From the NCBI GenBank assembly GCA_014896355.1, contig JADBKO010000023.1, positions 1-40,672 on the forward strand: DNA of 40,672 bases, in the 5' to 3' direction. Origin of the DNA: Bacillota bacterium. GTDB taxonomy: Bacteria; Bacillota; UBA5301; Bu52. Below the pieces are notes generated by a model that ran no database searches, had not been told where the DNA came from, and was given only the letters and a program-made list of their open reading frames with translations. Positions 8,278 to 17,203 of the stretch are shown here, in pieces; positions within the stretch are counted from its first letter, which is position 1, and every line of letters starts with the position of its first letter. The translations under genes were made by a program, and so were the position numbers.

Positions 8278-9942
8278 TCAGAACAACCCCACGATGTGGC
8301 CGTTGTCATCGATGTCCACGGCCTCCGCCGCCGGATGGCGCGGCAGCCCGGGCATGGTCATGATCTCACCGGTGAGCACCACCACAAAGCCGGCGCCTGC
8401 CGAAACCCGGGCTTCGCGCACGGTCAATTTCCAGCCGCGCGGCGCCCCCAGCTTGGTGGGATCGTCGCTCAAGGAGAACTGGGTCTTTGCCACGCACAGC
8501 GGTAGATTGCCGAAGCCCAGCTCCTCCAAGGCGGCTAGGTTCTTTTCGCCCTGGGCGGTATAGACCACGCCGTCGGCGCCGTAGATTTCCGTGGCCAGCT
8601 TCTCGATTTTCTCTTTCAGGCTCAGCCCGTTCTCATACAGAGGATGGAAATGGGCGGGCTCGGACTCCAGCGTCTGCAGCACGGCCTGGGCCAGCTCGAT
8701 GCCGCCTTTGCCCCCGTCCACCACCACCGTGGAGACAGCCGCCCGCACACCCATCTCCGCACAATGCCGGCGCAGAAACTCGATCTCGGCATCGGTGTCG
8801 GTGGGGAAGCGGTTGATGGCCACCACCATGGGCAGTCCGAATTTGCGGATGTTTTCGATGTGTTTGTCCAGGTTGGACACGCCCGCCGCCAGCGCCCGCA
8901 AATCCTCCCGGCCGATGTCCTTTTTCGGCACGCCGCCGTGCATCTTCAGCGCCCTGGCCGTGGCCACCAGCACCACCACATCGGGCTGGAGGCCGCTTTG
9001 AGGCGCCACGATGTCGAAGAATTTCTCCGCTCCCAGATCAGCGGCGAAGCCGCCTTCCGTGATCACATAGTCCGCCAGTTTCAGAGCCAACCGCGTGGCC
9101 TGGATGCTATTATTGCCATGGGCGATGTTCGCAAACGGCCCCCCGTGCACAAAGGCCGGCTGCCCTTCGAGGGTCTGCACGAGGTTCGGCTTGAGAGCGT
9201 CCTTCAGAAGCACGGCCATGGCGCCCACAGCCTTCAGATCACCGGCAGTCACAGGCTTGCCGTCGCGGGTGTAGGCCACAATCATGCGGCTCAGGCGGGC
9301 CTTGAGGTCCGACATGCTGTCCGCCAGGCACAGCACCGCCATGACCTCCGACGCCACCGTGATGTCGTAGCCGCTCTCCCGGGTCACGCCGTTTCCCTGC
9401 AGGCCCAGCACGATATCCCGCAGGGACCGGTCGTTCATATCCACCACCCGCCGCCAGACGATGCGCCGCGGGTCGATGTTCAGCGGATTGCCCCAATACA
9501 AGTGGTTGTCGATCATGGCCGCCAGCAGGTTGTGGGCCGCGCCCACTGCATGGATGTCGCCGGTAAAGTGCAGGTTGATCTCATCCATGGGCACCACCTG
9601 CGAATAACCGCCCCCGGCGGCGCCGCCTTTCACACCGAACGTGGGGCCCAGCGCCGGCTCGCGCAGGCACAACGCCACCCGCTTATCCAGCTGGCCGAAC
9701 GCCTGAGTCAACCCCACGGCAGTGGTGGTTTTCCCTTCTCCGGCCGGAGTGGCGGTGATGGCGGTGGTAAAAATCAGTTTCCCATTGGGACGGCCCTTCA
9801 CTTTTTCCCAGAGGTCCAGGCTGACCTTGGCCTTGTAACGGCCAAAGGGCTCCAGGCTCCCATCGGGGATTCCCAACTGGGCAGCGATCTCTGGGATGGG
9901 CCGCAGCTTCGCCTGCTGGGCGATTTCGATGTCCGAAAGCAC
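8278..9942 (-). CDS. fhs: Formate--tetrahydrofolate ligase
   Basis: Fhs makes 10-formyl-THF from formate, THF and ATP, the step after formate dehydrogenase. The GTG start at 9942 (554 aa, family length about 557) is chosen because AGGAGG lies about 10 nt upstream and the family N-terminus begins here. An in-frame TTG at 9999 would add 19 residues with no ribosome-binding site of similar quality. The P-loop [17 protein letters not shown] and the conserved [21 protein letters not shown] region are present, with [17 protein letters not shown] shortly after. It is preceded by nfnB (81 nt gap) and followed by ndk on the same strand. Confidence 0.96.
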   Translation of the reverse strand: MLSDIEIAQQAKLRPIPEIAAQLGIPDGSLEPFGRYKAKVSLDLWEKVKGRPNGKLIFTTAITATPAGEGKTTTAVGLTQAFGQLDKRVALCLREPALGPTFGVKGGAAGGGYSQVVPMDEINLHFTGDIHAVGAAHNLLAAMIDNHLYWGNPLNIDPRRIVWRRVVDMNDRSLRDIVLGLQGNGVTRESGYDITVASEVMAVLCLADSMSDLKARLSRMIVAYTRDGKPVTAGDLKAVGAMAVLLKDALKPNLVQTLEGQPAFVHGGPFANIAHGNNSIQATRLALKLADYVITEGGFAADLGAEKFFDIVAPQSGLQPDVVVLVATARALKMHGGVPKKDIGREDLRALAAGVSNLDKHIENIRKFGLPMVVAINRFPTDTDAEIEFLRRHCAEMGVRAAVSTVVVDGGKGGIELAQAVLQTLESEPAHFHPLYENGLSLKEKIEKLATEIYGADGVVYTAQGEKNLAALEELGFGNLPLCVAKTQFSLSDDPTKLGAPRGWKLTVREARVSAGAGFVVVLTGEIMTMPGLPRHPAAEAVDIDDNGHIVGLF

Positions 9943-10023
9943 GGCAGCGTGTCCTCCTCTCGACAGTTCTTGTATGAGGCAGATGCGTTTGTACGCCAAG
10001 GTGCCCTGGCCCCGCCTCAGGGG

Positions 10024-11487
10024 CTAGCCCCGCCCCTCCGACACTCCGGCTCTTTGGCCTGCCAGAACGGTGGAGCACAGATAGGCGTCCATGGCCCGGG
10101 CCGCCCGTTTGCCGGCGCCCATGGCTGCGATGACGGTGGCCGCGCCGGTGACGATGTCGCCCCCCGCCCAGACATAAGGCAGACTGGTGCGGCCGTCGGC
10201 GTCAGTGACGATGCAGCCGTGCCGGTCCAGCTGAAGCCCCGGCGTATGTCTGGTCAAAATGGGGTTCGGCCCCTGGCCGATGGCAACGATGACCAAATCC
10301 ACATCCAGCGTGAATTCCGAACCCGGCACTGGCACCGGCCGCCGCCGGCCGCTGGCGTCGGGCTCGCCCAGCTCCATCCGCTGGCAAACCATGCCCTGCA
10401 CCCAGCCGTCGCTGCCGGCCAAAATGCGTACGGGATTGCTCAGAAGATGAAAACGAATGCCCTCCTCCTCGGCGTTGACAATCTCTTCGTGGCGGGCAGG
10501 CATCTCCTGGCGGGAACGGCGGTAAACGATGCAGACGTCGTCGGCGCCCAGCCGCAACGCCGTACGGGCTGCGTCCATGGCCACGTTGCCGGCGCCCACC
10601 ACGGCCACTTTGTGCCCGATCCGCACCGGGGTGGCGTACTCCGGAAACCGGTACGCCTTCATCAGATTCACCCGGGTCAGATACTCATTGGCCGAATAGA
10701 CCCCGTTGGCATTCTCTCCGGGGATGTTGAGCAGGGAAGGCAACCCGGCGCCGGTGCCCACGAAGATCGCCTGGTATCCTTCCCGGTGGTGCAGCTCATC
10801 CAGGCCCACCGTGAGGCCTACGGCCACGTCGGTCTCAATGGCCACACCCAGGGATTTCAGATACTCAATCTCATGGTCCAGAATGCCCTTGGGCAGGCGG
10901 AACTCCGGGATTCCGTAGCGCAGCACTCCACCGGGCGCGTGCAGGGTCTCGAAGACGGTCACCGAATATCCCAGCCGCGCCAAATCCGCCGCCGCCGTGA
11001 GGCCGGCAGGGCCGGAGCCCACCACCGCCACCCGCACGCCGCGGCGGGGGGATTCGCACGCCGCCGGCACGGAAGGCGGAGCCTGCGGGGCATGCTCCCG
11101 CTCCCAGTCCGCCACAAACCGCTCCAGCCCCCCGATGGCGATGGGCTTGCCTTTTTTGCCCCACACACAGCGCGCCTCGCACTGGCTCTCCTGCGGGCAA
11201 ACGCGGCCGCAGATTGCCGGCAGGCTGTTTTTCTCCTTGATTTTCTGTGCCGCCCCCAGAAAATCCCCCTGGACAATGAGAGCGATGAACTCCGGAATCG
11301 GGACGTTCACCGGACAGCCGTCTACGCAGGGGTGGTTACGGCAATTCAGGCAACGCCCGGCCTCGGTCTGAGCCAGCTCGGGAGTAAAGCCCAGGGCCAC
11401 CTCGCTGAAGTTGCGGGCCCGCTGGCGCGGATCCTGCTTCGGCATCTCTACCCGCGGAAGCTTGGCGCGGTCAGCTGCTCCAGGCAT
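10024..11487 (-). CDS. nfnB: NfnB, large subunit of ferredoxin-NAD(P) transhydrogenase
   Basis: NfnAB couples NADH and reduced ferredoxin to NADP+ reduction by flavin-based electron bifurcation and is common in acetogens. This 487-residue protein belongs to the glutamate-synthase small-subunit-like family. An N-terminal [4Fe-4S] domain has CLNCRNHPCVDGC (Cys 46, 49, 54, 58) and a second set at Cys 93, 97, 103 and 107. The FAD motif GSGPAGL follows at about 157, and the NAD(P) motif VGAGNVAMDAARTAL lies in the second half. AGGAGG lies 7 nt before the ATG, and the first 40 nt overlap nfnA. The alternative ATG at 11445, just past the nfnA stop, has a poor ribosome-binding site. The adjacent nfnA makes Nfn far more likely than glutamate synthase. 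Confidence 0.9.
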   Translation of the reverse strand: MPGAADRAKLPRVEMPKQDPRQRARNFSEVALGFTPELAQTEAGRCLNCRNHPCVDGCPVNVPIPEFIALIVQGDFLGAAQKIKEKNSLPAICGRVCPQESQCEARCVWGKKGKPIAIGGLERFVADWEREHAPQAPPSVPAACESPRRGVRVAVVGSGPAGLTAAADLARLGYSVTVFETLHAPGGVLRYGIPEFRLPKGILDHEIEYLKSLGVAIETDVAVGLTVGLDELHHREGYQAIFVGTGAGLPSLLNIPGENANGVYSANEYLTRVNLMKAYRFPEYATPVRIGHKVAVVGAGNVAMDAARTALRLGADDVCIVYRRSRQEMPARHEEIVNAEEEGIRFHLLSNPVRILAGSDGWVQGMVCQRMELGEPDASGRRRPVPVPGSEFTLDVDLVIVAIGQGPNPILTRHTPGLQLDRHGCIVTDADGRTSLPYVWAGGDIVTGAATVIAAMGAGKRAARAMDAYLCSTVLAGQRAGVSEGRG

Positions 11488-12320
11488 CGGCAGGCCTCCT
11501 TCCGCTGGGCGGGGTCCGCTGCCAGTTTCTCCTGGCTACGGTATTGCTGCAGCCGTTGCTGCAACTCCGCAAAATCCACCTGTAATCCGTCGAACTCAGG
11601 CCCGTCCACGCAGGTAAAGCGGGTCACACCGCCCACGCTCACCCGGCATCCGCCACACATGCCGGTACCGTCCACCATCAGGGCATTCAGGCTCACCGTG
11701 GTGGGAATGCCCCTGGGCCGGGTCACCTCCACCACCGCCCGCATCATGGGCACCGGACCGATGGCCAGCACCTCCGCCGGACGCACGCCGCTGTCCAGCA
11801 GCTTCTCCAGGACCTGGCTGACGAAGCCGTGGTGCCCCACCGAGCCGTCATCGGTGGCCAGATGCAATTCATCGCTGCACTCCCGCAGGCGGTCCACCAT
11901 GATGAGCAGATCCCTGCTCCGGGCGCCGGCGATGGCCACCACCCGGTTGCCGGCCTGCTTATACCCGCGGATGCGCGGGTAAAGGGGCGCCACGCCCACT
12001 CCCCCGCCGACGCCGATGATGGTGCCCACTTTCTCAATAGGCGGCGCCGTGCCCAGGGGCCCTAGCACGTCCTGCAGTGCGTCCCCTGCGGCCAGCTGCC
12101 CCATGAGCCGCGTGGAGTACCCCACTTCCTGGACCACCAGGGTAATCGTGCCGGCCTCTGCGTCCCAATCTGCCAGCGTCAGGGGGATCCGCTCCCCCTT
12201 CTCGTCCACCCGGATCACCACAAAATGCCCAGGCCGCGCCTTGCGGGCCACGCGGGGCGCCTGCACCACGAACTCGTGGATGCCCGGAGCCAGCAGGCGG
12301 GCGGCCAGTATGGGAAACAT
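11448..12320 (-). CDS. nfnA: NfnA, small subunit of ferredoxin-NAD(P) transhydrogenase
   Basis: This 290-residue ferredoxin-NADP reductase-like subunit has an FAD/NAD domain and a [2Fe-2S] site near the C-terminus. The nucleotide-binding segment GVGGGVGVAPLYP lies around residue 103. The cluster region DGTGMCGGCRVSVGG provides Cys222 and Cys225, and Cys237 follows in RFTCVDGPEFDG. An Asp at 217 sits where Nfn enzymes are reported to use an aspartate ligand. It is related to dihydroorotate dehydrogenase electron-transfer subunits, but pairing with nfnB identifies it as NfnA. GGAGGT lies 11 nt before the ATG. It would bind NAD(H) and connect to NfnB. Confidence 0.9.
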   Translation of the reverse strand: MFPILAARLLAPGIHEFVVQAPRVARKARPGHFVVIRVDEKGERIPLTLADWDAEAGTITLVVQEVGYSTRLMGQLAAGDALQDVLGPLGTAPPIEKVGTIIGVGGGVGVAPLYPRIRGYKQAGNRVVAIAGARSRDLLIMVDRLRECSDELHLATDDGSVGHHGFVSQVLEKLLDSGVRPAEVLAIGPVPMMRAVVEVTRPRGIPTTVSLNALMVDGTGMCGGCRVSVGGVTRFTCVDGPEFDGLQVDFAELQQRLQQYRSQEKLAADPAQRKEACRCLEQLTAPSFRG

Positions 12321-12480
12321 CGGTCTTTTGCACCTCCGCCGAGGACTTCTTCATGGCCCCCTGCTCACCCTGCCGCCAGATCCGGCAGGCAGTGGGTCCG
12401 CCCCCGACCGGACAGCGGGACTACTGTGCTACCGGCCATGCACGCCGGGTCCTGACCCGGACGCCTTTTATTGAATTCGC
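12321..12480 (-). other. 160-nt internal spacer of the acs-nfn-fdh run
   Basis: This is the longest untranslated gap inside the metabolic gene run, between acsE and nfnA. I see no credible gene. It contains two small inverted repeats: CCGGGTC-CT-GACCCGG near 12446-12462, and a CCTGCC/GGCAGG stem near 12369-12390. Neither has a T-run in the direction of the operon, so termination is not predicted. They could be an mRNA processing or stability site, or a weak internal promoter region. Confidence 0.4.
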
Positions 12481-13272
12481 TTACCCGACCCGTCCTACCT
12501 TCAAGAAGGAATCGCTATAGACCTCTTGGTTCAATAGAATGCGGGCTGTCACCATGGCATCCATCAGATCCTTGTCTTCCACGTCCAGAATGGCCGCATC
12601 CAGCCCCGCAGCCATGGCCATCACCAGATAGACCCGATTGATCAGCGAGCGGTGCAACGTCTTCTGGGACACGTTGCTCAAGCCCACCACGGTCTTCGGC
12701 GCCGGGTCGGCCAGGAGTTTGACCTGGCGGATGGTCTCGATGACCTGGGGGGCATGCTCCTGCGCCACATTCACCGGCATGATGATGGGATCAATGAACA
12801 GATCGCTCATGGGAATCCCGTATTCGTCTGCGGCGGCCACGATCTCCATGGCAATGGCCGTGCGGTCGTTGGCGTCCTTCGGCACGCCTTTCTCGTTCAT
12901 GGCCAGCCCGATGACGCTGCAGCCGTAGTCCTTCGCCAGCGGCAGAATCCGCTCCAGGCGTTTGCGCTCCGCCGTGGTGGAGTTGATGAGCGGCGGCTTC
13001 TTGGTGACGGCTTTGACCCCCGCCTCCAGGGCCTTGAACTTCATGGTGTCGATGGACAGCGGCGTATCCACCACTTCCTCGATGGTGTGCACCAGCCAGG
13101 CCATGACGTTTTCCGGATCGTCCACCGCCGGGCCCGTGTTGACGTCCAGATAGTGGGCGCCGGCTTTGGTCTGGGAGATGGCCAGGCGCTGAATGGGCTC
13201 CGGATCCCGGTTGCGGATGGCATTGCCCACATCGTTGAACATCCCGTTGATGCGCTCGCCGATGAGAATCAT
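12481..13272 (-). CDS. acsE: Methyl-THF:corrinoid iron-sulfur protein methyltransferase
   Basis: AcsE moves the methyl group from methyl-THF to the cobalt of the corrinoid Fe-S protein AcsCD. The 263-residue protein is a single pterin-binding TIM barrel. It opens with ILIGERINGMFNDVG and has the family segments DVNTGPAVDDP, PLSIDTMK, KPPLINSTTAE and VVGLSNVSQ. Length and start agree with known AcsE proteins, and GGAGG lies 7 nt before the ATG. It follows acsD with a 63-nt gap. The methionine synthase and MtvA-type families share the fold, but the acs context makes AcsE the best call. Confidence 0.95.
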   Translation of the reverse strand: MILIGERINGMFNDVGNAIRNRDPEPIQRLAISQTKAGAHYLDVNTGPAVDDPENVMAWLVHTIEEVVDTPLSIDTMKFKALEAGVKAVTKKPPLINSTTAERKRLERILPLAKDYGCSVIGLAMNEKGVPKDANDRTAIAMEIVAAADEYGIPMSDLFIDPIIMPVNVAQEHAPQVIETIRQVKLLADPAPKTVVGLSNVSQKTLHRSLINRVYLVMAMAAGLDAAILDVEDKDLMDAMVTARILLNQEVYSDSFLKVGRVG

Positions 13273-13335
13273 GGGTCCGCCTCCTTCGAATAACCTCTTT
13301 AGCCCCGGCCTACGGACGCCCCGGGCTTCCGGACG

Positions 13336-14316
13336 TCAGGCCTCCACCCCGGCCGGGGCCATCATGGCCTCGATGTAGCGCTCGGTCTGGCGCCGGGCTT
13401 CCGGATGCCGAAAGACCAGAACGTCGGCGCCGGCCTGCAAAAGGGCCACGGCCGTGGTCAGCTCCCAGCTGATGGCCCGGGTATACTGTTCGCCCCACTG
13501 CGGCGCGGCGCTCTCCGGCTCCTTGGCTTCCTTGAAGCGCCAGGACTCCTGGCCCGGAAAGACGATGAGGGGCATGGCCAGCATTTTGTCCCCTTGCAAA
13601 GCCCCCAGACGGATACGCTCCATGATGGAATAGCAATATTCCAGCCCATAGCCCAGGCCACCGGTGGTCGGGTCCATGAGAATCCGCTCCGGCGGCATGC
13701 CCATCTCAGTAATGAGGATATTCATCTGCTTCTGGATATTGATGTCGATGGGCGCCTGTGAGAGAATGACGTGGTTGTTCATCATACACGAAGCCACCAG
13801 GGACTTGTAATTGTTCTGCTCGGCGATGCCGATGGCTACCCTTTCACCGGCGGCGGCATCGCTGACTTTCGGGAAGACTTGGTTGTCCTTGTCGAAATCG
13901 CCGCAGCCCAGAACGATCAGGGGAACATCCACGGCTTTCAGCACGGCGCGCACCGTATCCGCCGCAGCTTCGGGCGGCGCGTTCTGGCCGTCCGGGGCGG
14001 TGCTGGCCAGGCGCAGGCACAGCAGGCGGGCACCGTATTCGTCCACGCACTTTTTCGCCCACGACACCGGGTCCTGTACTGCGTCGCCAAAGGCGTCCAG
14101 AAGCAGCGGCGGCCAATCTGCCGGCGGCATATCCCAGATCTCCAGCGCCGTGACCGGCGCATGCGGCATCTGCCCCTCGAAATGCAGAAACGGCAGCGTG
14201 GTTTCTCCCCCGACGGTGATGGTATGGCCGCGGGTGCCGCCCTCAGCCGCCGTGGCGCCCAGGGTTACGGGGGTGACTCTCCCCACCCATTTTTCTCTCT
14301 GCAGTTCCACGCCCAC
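13336..14316 (-). CDS. acsD: Corrinoid iron-sulfur protein small (delta) subunit
   Basis: AcsD pairs with AcsC to form the corrinoid Fe-S protein that carries the methyl group from AcsE to acetyl-CoA synthase. This 326-residue TIM-barrel protein contains family segments such as HTITVGGETTLPFLHFEG, IALIVLGCGDF-like VPLIVLGCGDFDKD, IGIAEQNNYKSLVASCM, and MDPTTGGLGYGLEYCYSIME. It starts with GTG behind AAGGGGAAG. The upstream neighbour is the acsF-like ATPase and the downstream one is acsE. No cluster-binding cysteine motif is expected in this subunit, and none is seen. Confidence 0.95.
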   Translation of the reverse strand: MGVELQREKWVGRVTPVTLGATAAEGGTRGHTITVGGETTLPFLHFEGQMPHAPVTALEIWDMPPADWPPLLLDAFGDAVQDPVSWAKKCVDEYGARLLCLRLASTAPDGQNAPPEAAADTVRAVLKAVDVPLIVLGCGDFDKDNQVFPKVSDAAAGERVAIGIAEQNNYKSLVASCMMNNHVILSQAPIDINIQKQMNILITEMGMPPERILMDPTTGGLGYGLEYCYSIMERIRLGALQGDKMLAMPLIVFPGQESWRFKEAKEPESAAPQWGEQYTRAISWELTTAVALLQAGADVLVFRHPEARRQTERYIEAMMAPAGVEA

Positions 14317-14355
14317 GATCTTCCCCTTCTTTCCTGGATCGTTCGTCTATTTCTG

Positions 14356-14384
14356 AACCGCTCGTTCAAAAAACCACTCGTTCA
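14356..14384 (-). repeat. Two 13-bp direct repeats directly after the acsF-like gene
   Basis: On the plus strand AACCGCTCGTTCA (14356-14368) is followed by AACCACTCGTTCA (14372-14384), differing at one base and spaced 16 bp. The second copy includes the stop codon of the upstream gene. Read on the transcript strand, the pair can also form an imperfect CTGAAC/GTTCAG stem. The function is unknown. It fills most of the short gap before acsD. Confidence 0.5.
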
Positions 14385-15149
14385 GACCGCCGCCATGACC
14401 CGGGCGAACAGCTCTTCGGCCGCCTGGACCGACACCGCCGCCGCAGGGAGATCCACCAGGGGCCGGGCCTGCACATCGAATTCCGCCACCAGCGGGTCAT
14501 AAGGAATCACACCGGCCAGTTCCAGCCCGGTGGCCGCCACCTGCTCCTGCAGGATACCGGCCAGCGGCTGCCCCGCCGGAGCTTTGGTGACCACCAGGTA
14601 GCGGCGCTTCACCGCCAGCCCCAGCTCGTCGATGAGCTCCCGCACCCGGGCGGCGGAGCGCAGGCCCCGCACAGTGGCATCGCTGGTCACGAAAAAGAAG
14701 TCCACATTGTTCGTGGTGCGCCGGCTCAGGTGCTCCAGGCCTGCTTCGTTGTCCATGACCACCAGGGGGTAATTCTGAGCCTTGGAGGCCAGATGTCCGC
14801 GCAAGACATTATTGGCGAAGCAGTAGCATCCGGGCCCCTCCGGGCGGCCCATGACCAGGAGATCCACGTCCTGGCCTTCCGCCAGCGCCGCGCTGAGCCG
14901 GTATTCGATGTAGGCGTCCTTACTCATGCCTCCCGGCAGAGGCTCCGGCTGATGCAATGTCTCGTCGAGAATGTCGCCGATGGTGGCAGGGACCGCCAAC
15001 CCCAGGACCTCGGCCAGATTGGCGTTGGGATCCGCATCCACGGCCAGGATGGGCTTGCGCCCCCGGGCCAGCAGATGGCGGATCACCAGGGCGCAGAGCG
15101 TGGTTTTTCCAGTGCCCCCTTTTCCCGCCACGGCAATGGTCAGACTCAT
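14382..15149 (-). CDS. acsF: AcsF/CooC-type nickel-insertion ATPase
   Basis: This is a 255-residue MinD/ParA-like ATPase of the CooC/AcsF family. The P-loop is GKGGTGKTT (Thr where most CooC proteins have Val) at residues 9-17. DADPNANLAEVLG follows, and a CxC metal site is at Cys108 and Cys110 (GCYCFAN). The start at 15149 is fixed by the family N-terminus MSLTIAVAGKGG and by AAAGGA 8 nt upstream. The frame stays open further upstream but shows no homology. It lies between acsV and acsD, where acetogens usually keep acsF, so nickel loading of acetyl-CoA synthase or CODH is the likely role. The gene symbol is by position and family, because AcsF and CooC paralogs are hard to separate by eye. 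Confidence 0.85.
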   Translation of the reverse strand: MSLTIAVAGKGGTGKTTLCALVIRHLLARGRKPILAVDADPNANLAEVLGLAVPATIGDILDETLHQPEPLPGGMSKDAYIEYRLSAALAEGQDVDLLVMGRPEGPGCYCFANNVLRGHLASKAQNYPLVVMDNEAGLEHLSRRTTNNVDFFFVTSDATVRGLRSAARVRELIDELGLAVKRRYLVVTKAPAGQPLAGILQEQVAATGLELAGVIPYDPLVAEFDVQARPLVDLPAAAVSVQAAEELFARVMAAV

Positions 15150-15193
15150 GCGATCGATCCTTTCCTCCCAGGCCAGCTTCTCAAGGCGGCTGG

Positions 15194-17137
15194 TCAGGCC
15201 AGCTTGCCCAGAACGCGCGGGAACTGGCTGAAATCCGTATGGGGCAGAAACAGGGCAGAGACGAACTCCTCCATATAGGACGGAGCGCTGCTCAAATCCA
15301 CATAGGTGATGCGCCGCGCGATCTCCAGGGCCTCCTGCCGGGCCTGCCGCGATAGCAGCGCCAGCCGGGCTCCGGCCAGAGAACTGTTGCCCACGTATTG
15401 GTAGCGCTCCGGAGGCAGATCCGGGAGCAGCCCGATGGCCATGGCATCGTGGATGTTTAGATAGTTTCCAAAGCCTCCGGCAATGAGGGCCTGCTCTAGT
15501 GCTTCCGGCGGCAACTCCACCATGGCCAGCAGCGTGCGGATGCCGGCGTAGATGGCGCCCTTGGCCCGGAGCAGGTTTTTCACATCCGCCTGGGTCAGGG
15601 TGATATCCTGGCCCGTGCCGCTTTCGTGAGCCCAGGCCAGGACATATTCCATGCCCGCATCCGGCGAGGGCCGCAGGCGGCGGCTGCCGCCGGCTACCAG
15701 GTTGCCGGAACGGTCGATGATGCCGCTTTCGCGCAAGGTGGCCAGGGCGTCGATGAGCCCGGAGCCGCAAATGCCCTGCGGAGCCTGGCCGCCGACGGTC
15801 TGGTAGGCCACCTCGTCCCGCTCCGGCTGCACGCGGATGCGCTCGATGGCGCCGGTCATGGCCCGCATGCCGTGCTTGATGCCGCCGCCTTCAAAGGCCG
15901 GGCCAGCGGAGCAGGCACAAGCCATGAGCCATTCCTGGTTGCCCACCACGATTTCCCCGTTGGTGCCGATGTCCACGAACAGCGTCAGAGCCGGGGTTTT
16001 GTGGACGCCCGTGGCCAGGACGCCGGCCACGATATCTCCGCCCACGTAGCTGCCGACGGCCGGGTGGCCCCAGAGCGGCACCTGGGGGGCCAGCTTCAGC
16101 CCCAGCTCACCGGCGCGCGCCAGCGGAGGCACCGCGAAGGCCGGCACATAGGGATCCCGCCGCAGGTAGGCCGCAGGCACGCCCAGAAAGAGATGGGTCA
16201 TGGTGGTATTGCCTGCGTAGGCCACAGCTTGGATGTCCTGCCGCTCTGCGCCGCTTTCCTGCAGGACCGCGTCGATCAGGCCGTTCAGCGTCTGCACCAC
16301 CGCCCTTTGCAGGTGCTGCAGGCCGTCGGGATCCTCCTCGCTGTGGACGATGCGGGAGATGACGTCGTCCCCGAAGTGGGCCTGGAGATTATAGGTTCCC
16401 TGGGAGGCCAGCGTGCGGCCATCCAGCAGGTCCACCAGCTGAACCACCACCGTGGTGGTGCCGATGTCTACCGCCAGACCCAGATTGGGCGCCGCCGCTG
16501 CCGCCGGTAGCACCCGGGCCACTTCCCAGCGGTCAGGTCCGACCTCCACCAGGCCTACCCGCACCCGCCAGTCTGCGCTCCGCAAAGCTGCAGGGATCTG
16601 CCGCAGCAGCGCAGGCGGCAGCACGAACTCCGCCTGTGGCCGCCGCCGCTGCAGAGCATCCAAAAGCCGCGTGGCATCGGCCGACGGGTCGGCGGCATTG
16701 GGCGGGGGCAGCTGCAGCTCCTCCTCTTGATACAGCGGTTCCAGATCCGCCACCGCTTCCTCTTCTCTTTCCTGCAGGTCCCCCGCCTTTTCCCAGCGGC
16801 GGCCCACCAGGATCTGGTGGCGGGTGAGGCGGCTGGTGGCCGGAATCTCCACCACCACGTCCCACAGGACGCGGGCCTGGCAGGCCAAGCGCCAGCCCTG
16901 CTCCCGCTCCGCCGCCGTCAATTTGCCTGTGTGGCCTTCCTGCACCTCGCCGCTGCGCAGGCGGAAACGGCAGCGACCGCAGGTGCCGTCTCCCCCGCAG
17001 CTGCTTTTCAATTCTATGCCGGCAGCCAGCGCCGCCTGGCGCACGGTGCTGCATGCCGGCACCTGCACGACCCGTTCTTCCGGCAGGATCTTCACCTGCA
17101 CGGGCAGCCCGGCCGGTGCCGATTCGTTGTGGCTCAT
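15194..17137 (-). CDS. acsV: AcsV/RACo-type reductive activator of the corrinoid iron-sulfur protein
   Basis: RACo-type proteins use ATP to re-reduce Co(II) corrinoid that has fallen out of the catalytic cycle. This protein (647 aa from the ATG at 17137, which has AAGGAG 6 nt upstream) has an N-terminal ferredoxin-like [2Fe-2S] domain with ligands in SSCGGDGTCGRC (Cys 47, 53, 56) and Cys86. A linker follows, and then the ASKHA ATPase (DUF4445) domain beginning LGLAVDIGTTTVVVQLVDL. Later family segments include AYAGNTTMTHLFLGV, FVDIGTNGEIVVGN and GSGLIDALATL. It lies between acsC and the acsF-like gene. An ATG two codons earlier overlaps the ribosome-binding site and is less likely. Confidence 0.92.
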   Translation of the reverse strand: MSHNESAPAGLPVQVKILPEERVVQVPACSTVRQAALAAGIELKSSCGGDGTCGRCRFRLRSGEVQEGHTGKLTAAEREQGWRLACQARVLWDVVVEIPATSRLTRHQILVGRRWEKAGDLQEREEEAVADLEPLYQEEELQLPPPNAADPSADATRLLDALQRRRPQAEFVLPPALLRQIPAALRSADWRVRVGLVEVGPDRWEVARVLPAAAAAPNLGLAVDIGTTTVVVQLVDLLDGRTLASQGTYNLQAHFGDDVISRIVHSEEDPDGLQHLQRAVVQTLNGLIDAVLQESGAERQDIQAVAYAGNTTMTHLFLGVPAAYLRRDPYVPAFAVPPLARAGELGLKLAPQVPLWGHPAVGSYVGGDIVAGVLATGVHKTPALTLFVDIGTNGEIVVGNQEWLMACACSAGPAFEGGGIKHGMRAMTGAIERIRVQPERDEVAYQTVGGQAPQGICGSGLIDALATLRESGIIDRSGNLVAGGSRRLRPSPDAGMEYVLAWAHESGTGQDITLTQADVKNLLRAKGAIYAGIRTLLAMVELPPEALEQALIAGGFGNYLNIHDAMAIGLLPDLPPERYQYVGNSSLAGARLALLSRQARQEALEIARRITYVDLSSAPSYMEEFVSALFLPHTDFSQFPRVLGKLA

Positions 17138-17203
17138 GGCCATCTCCTTCCCCCGGCGTCGCCCGCGGGCCTCCCGCGGGGCCTGGCGCGACTGCGGGGC
17201 TGC

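Noticed and set aside
8644-11982. An open frame of about 1100 codons on the plus strand opposite fhs, nfnB and nfnA, and a similar 900-codon frame at 930-3659
   Set aside because: They are antisense shadows of GC-rich genes on the minus strand, with no family motifs, low-complexity His/Gly/Gln-rich composition and no supporting ribosome-binding sites.
15150-15770. A 207-codon N-terminal extension of the AcsF-like protein
   Set aside because: The extension overlaps acsV, has no homology, and the family N-terminus with a ribosome-binding site begins at 15149.
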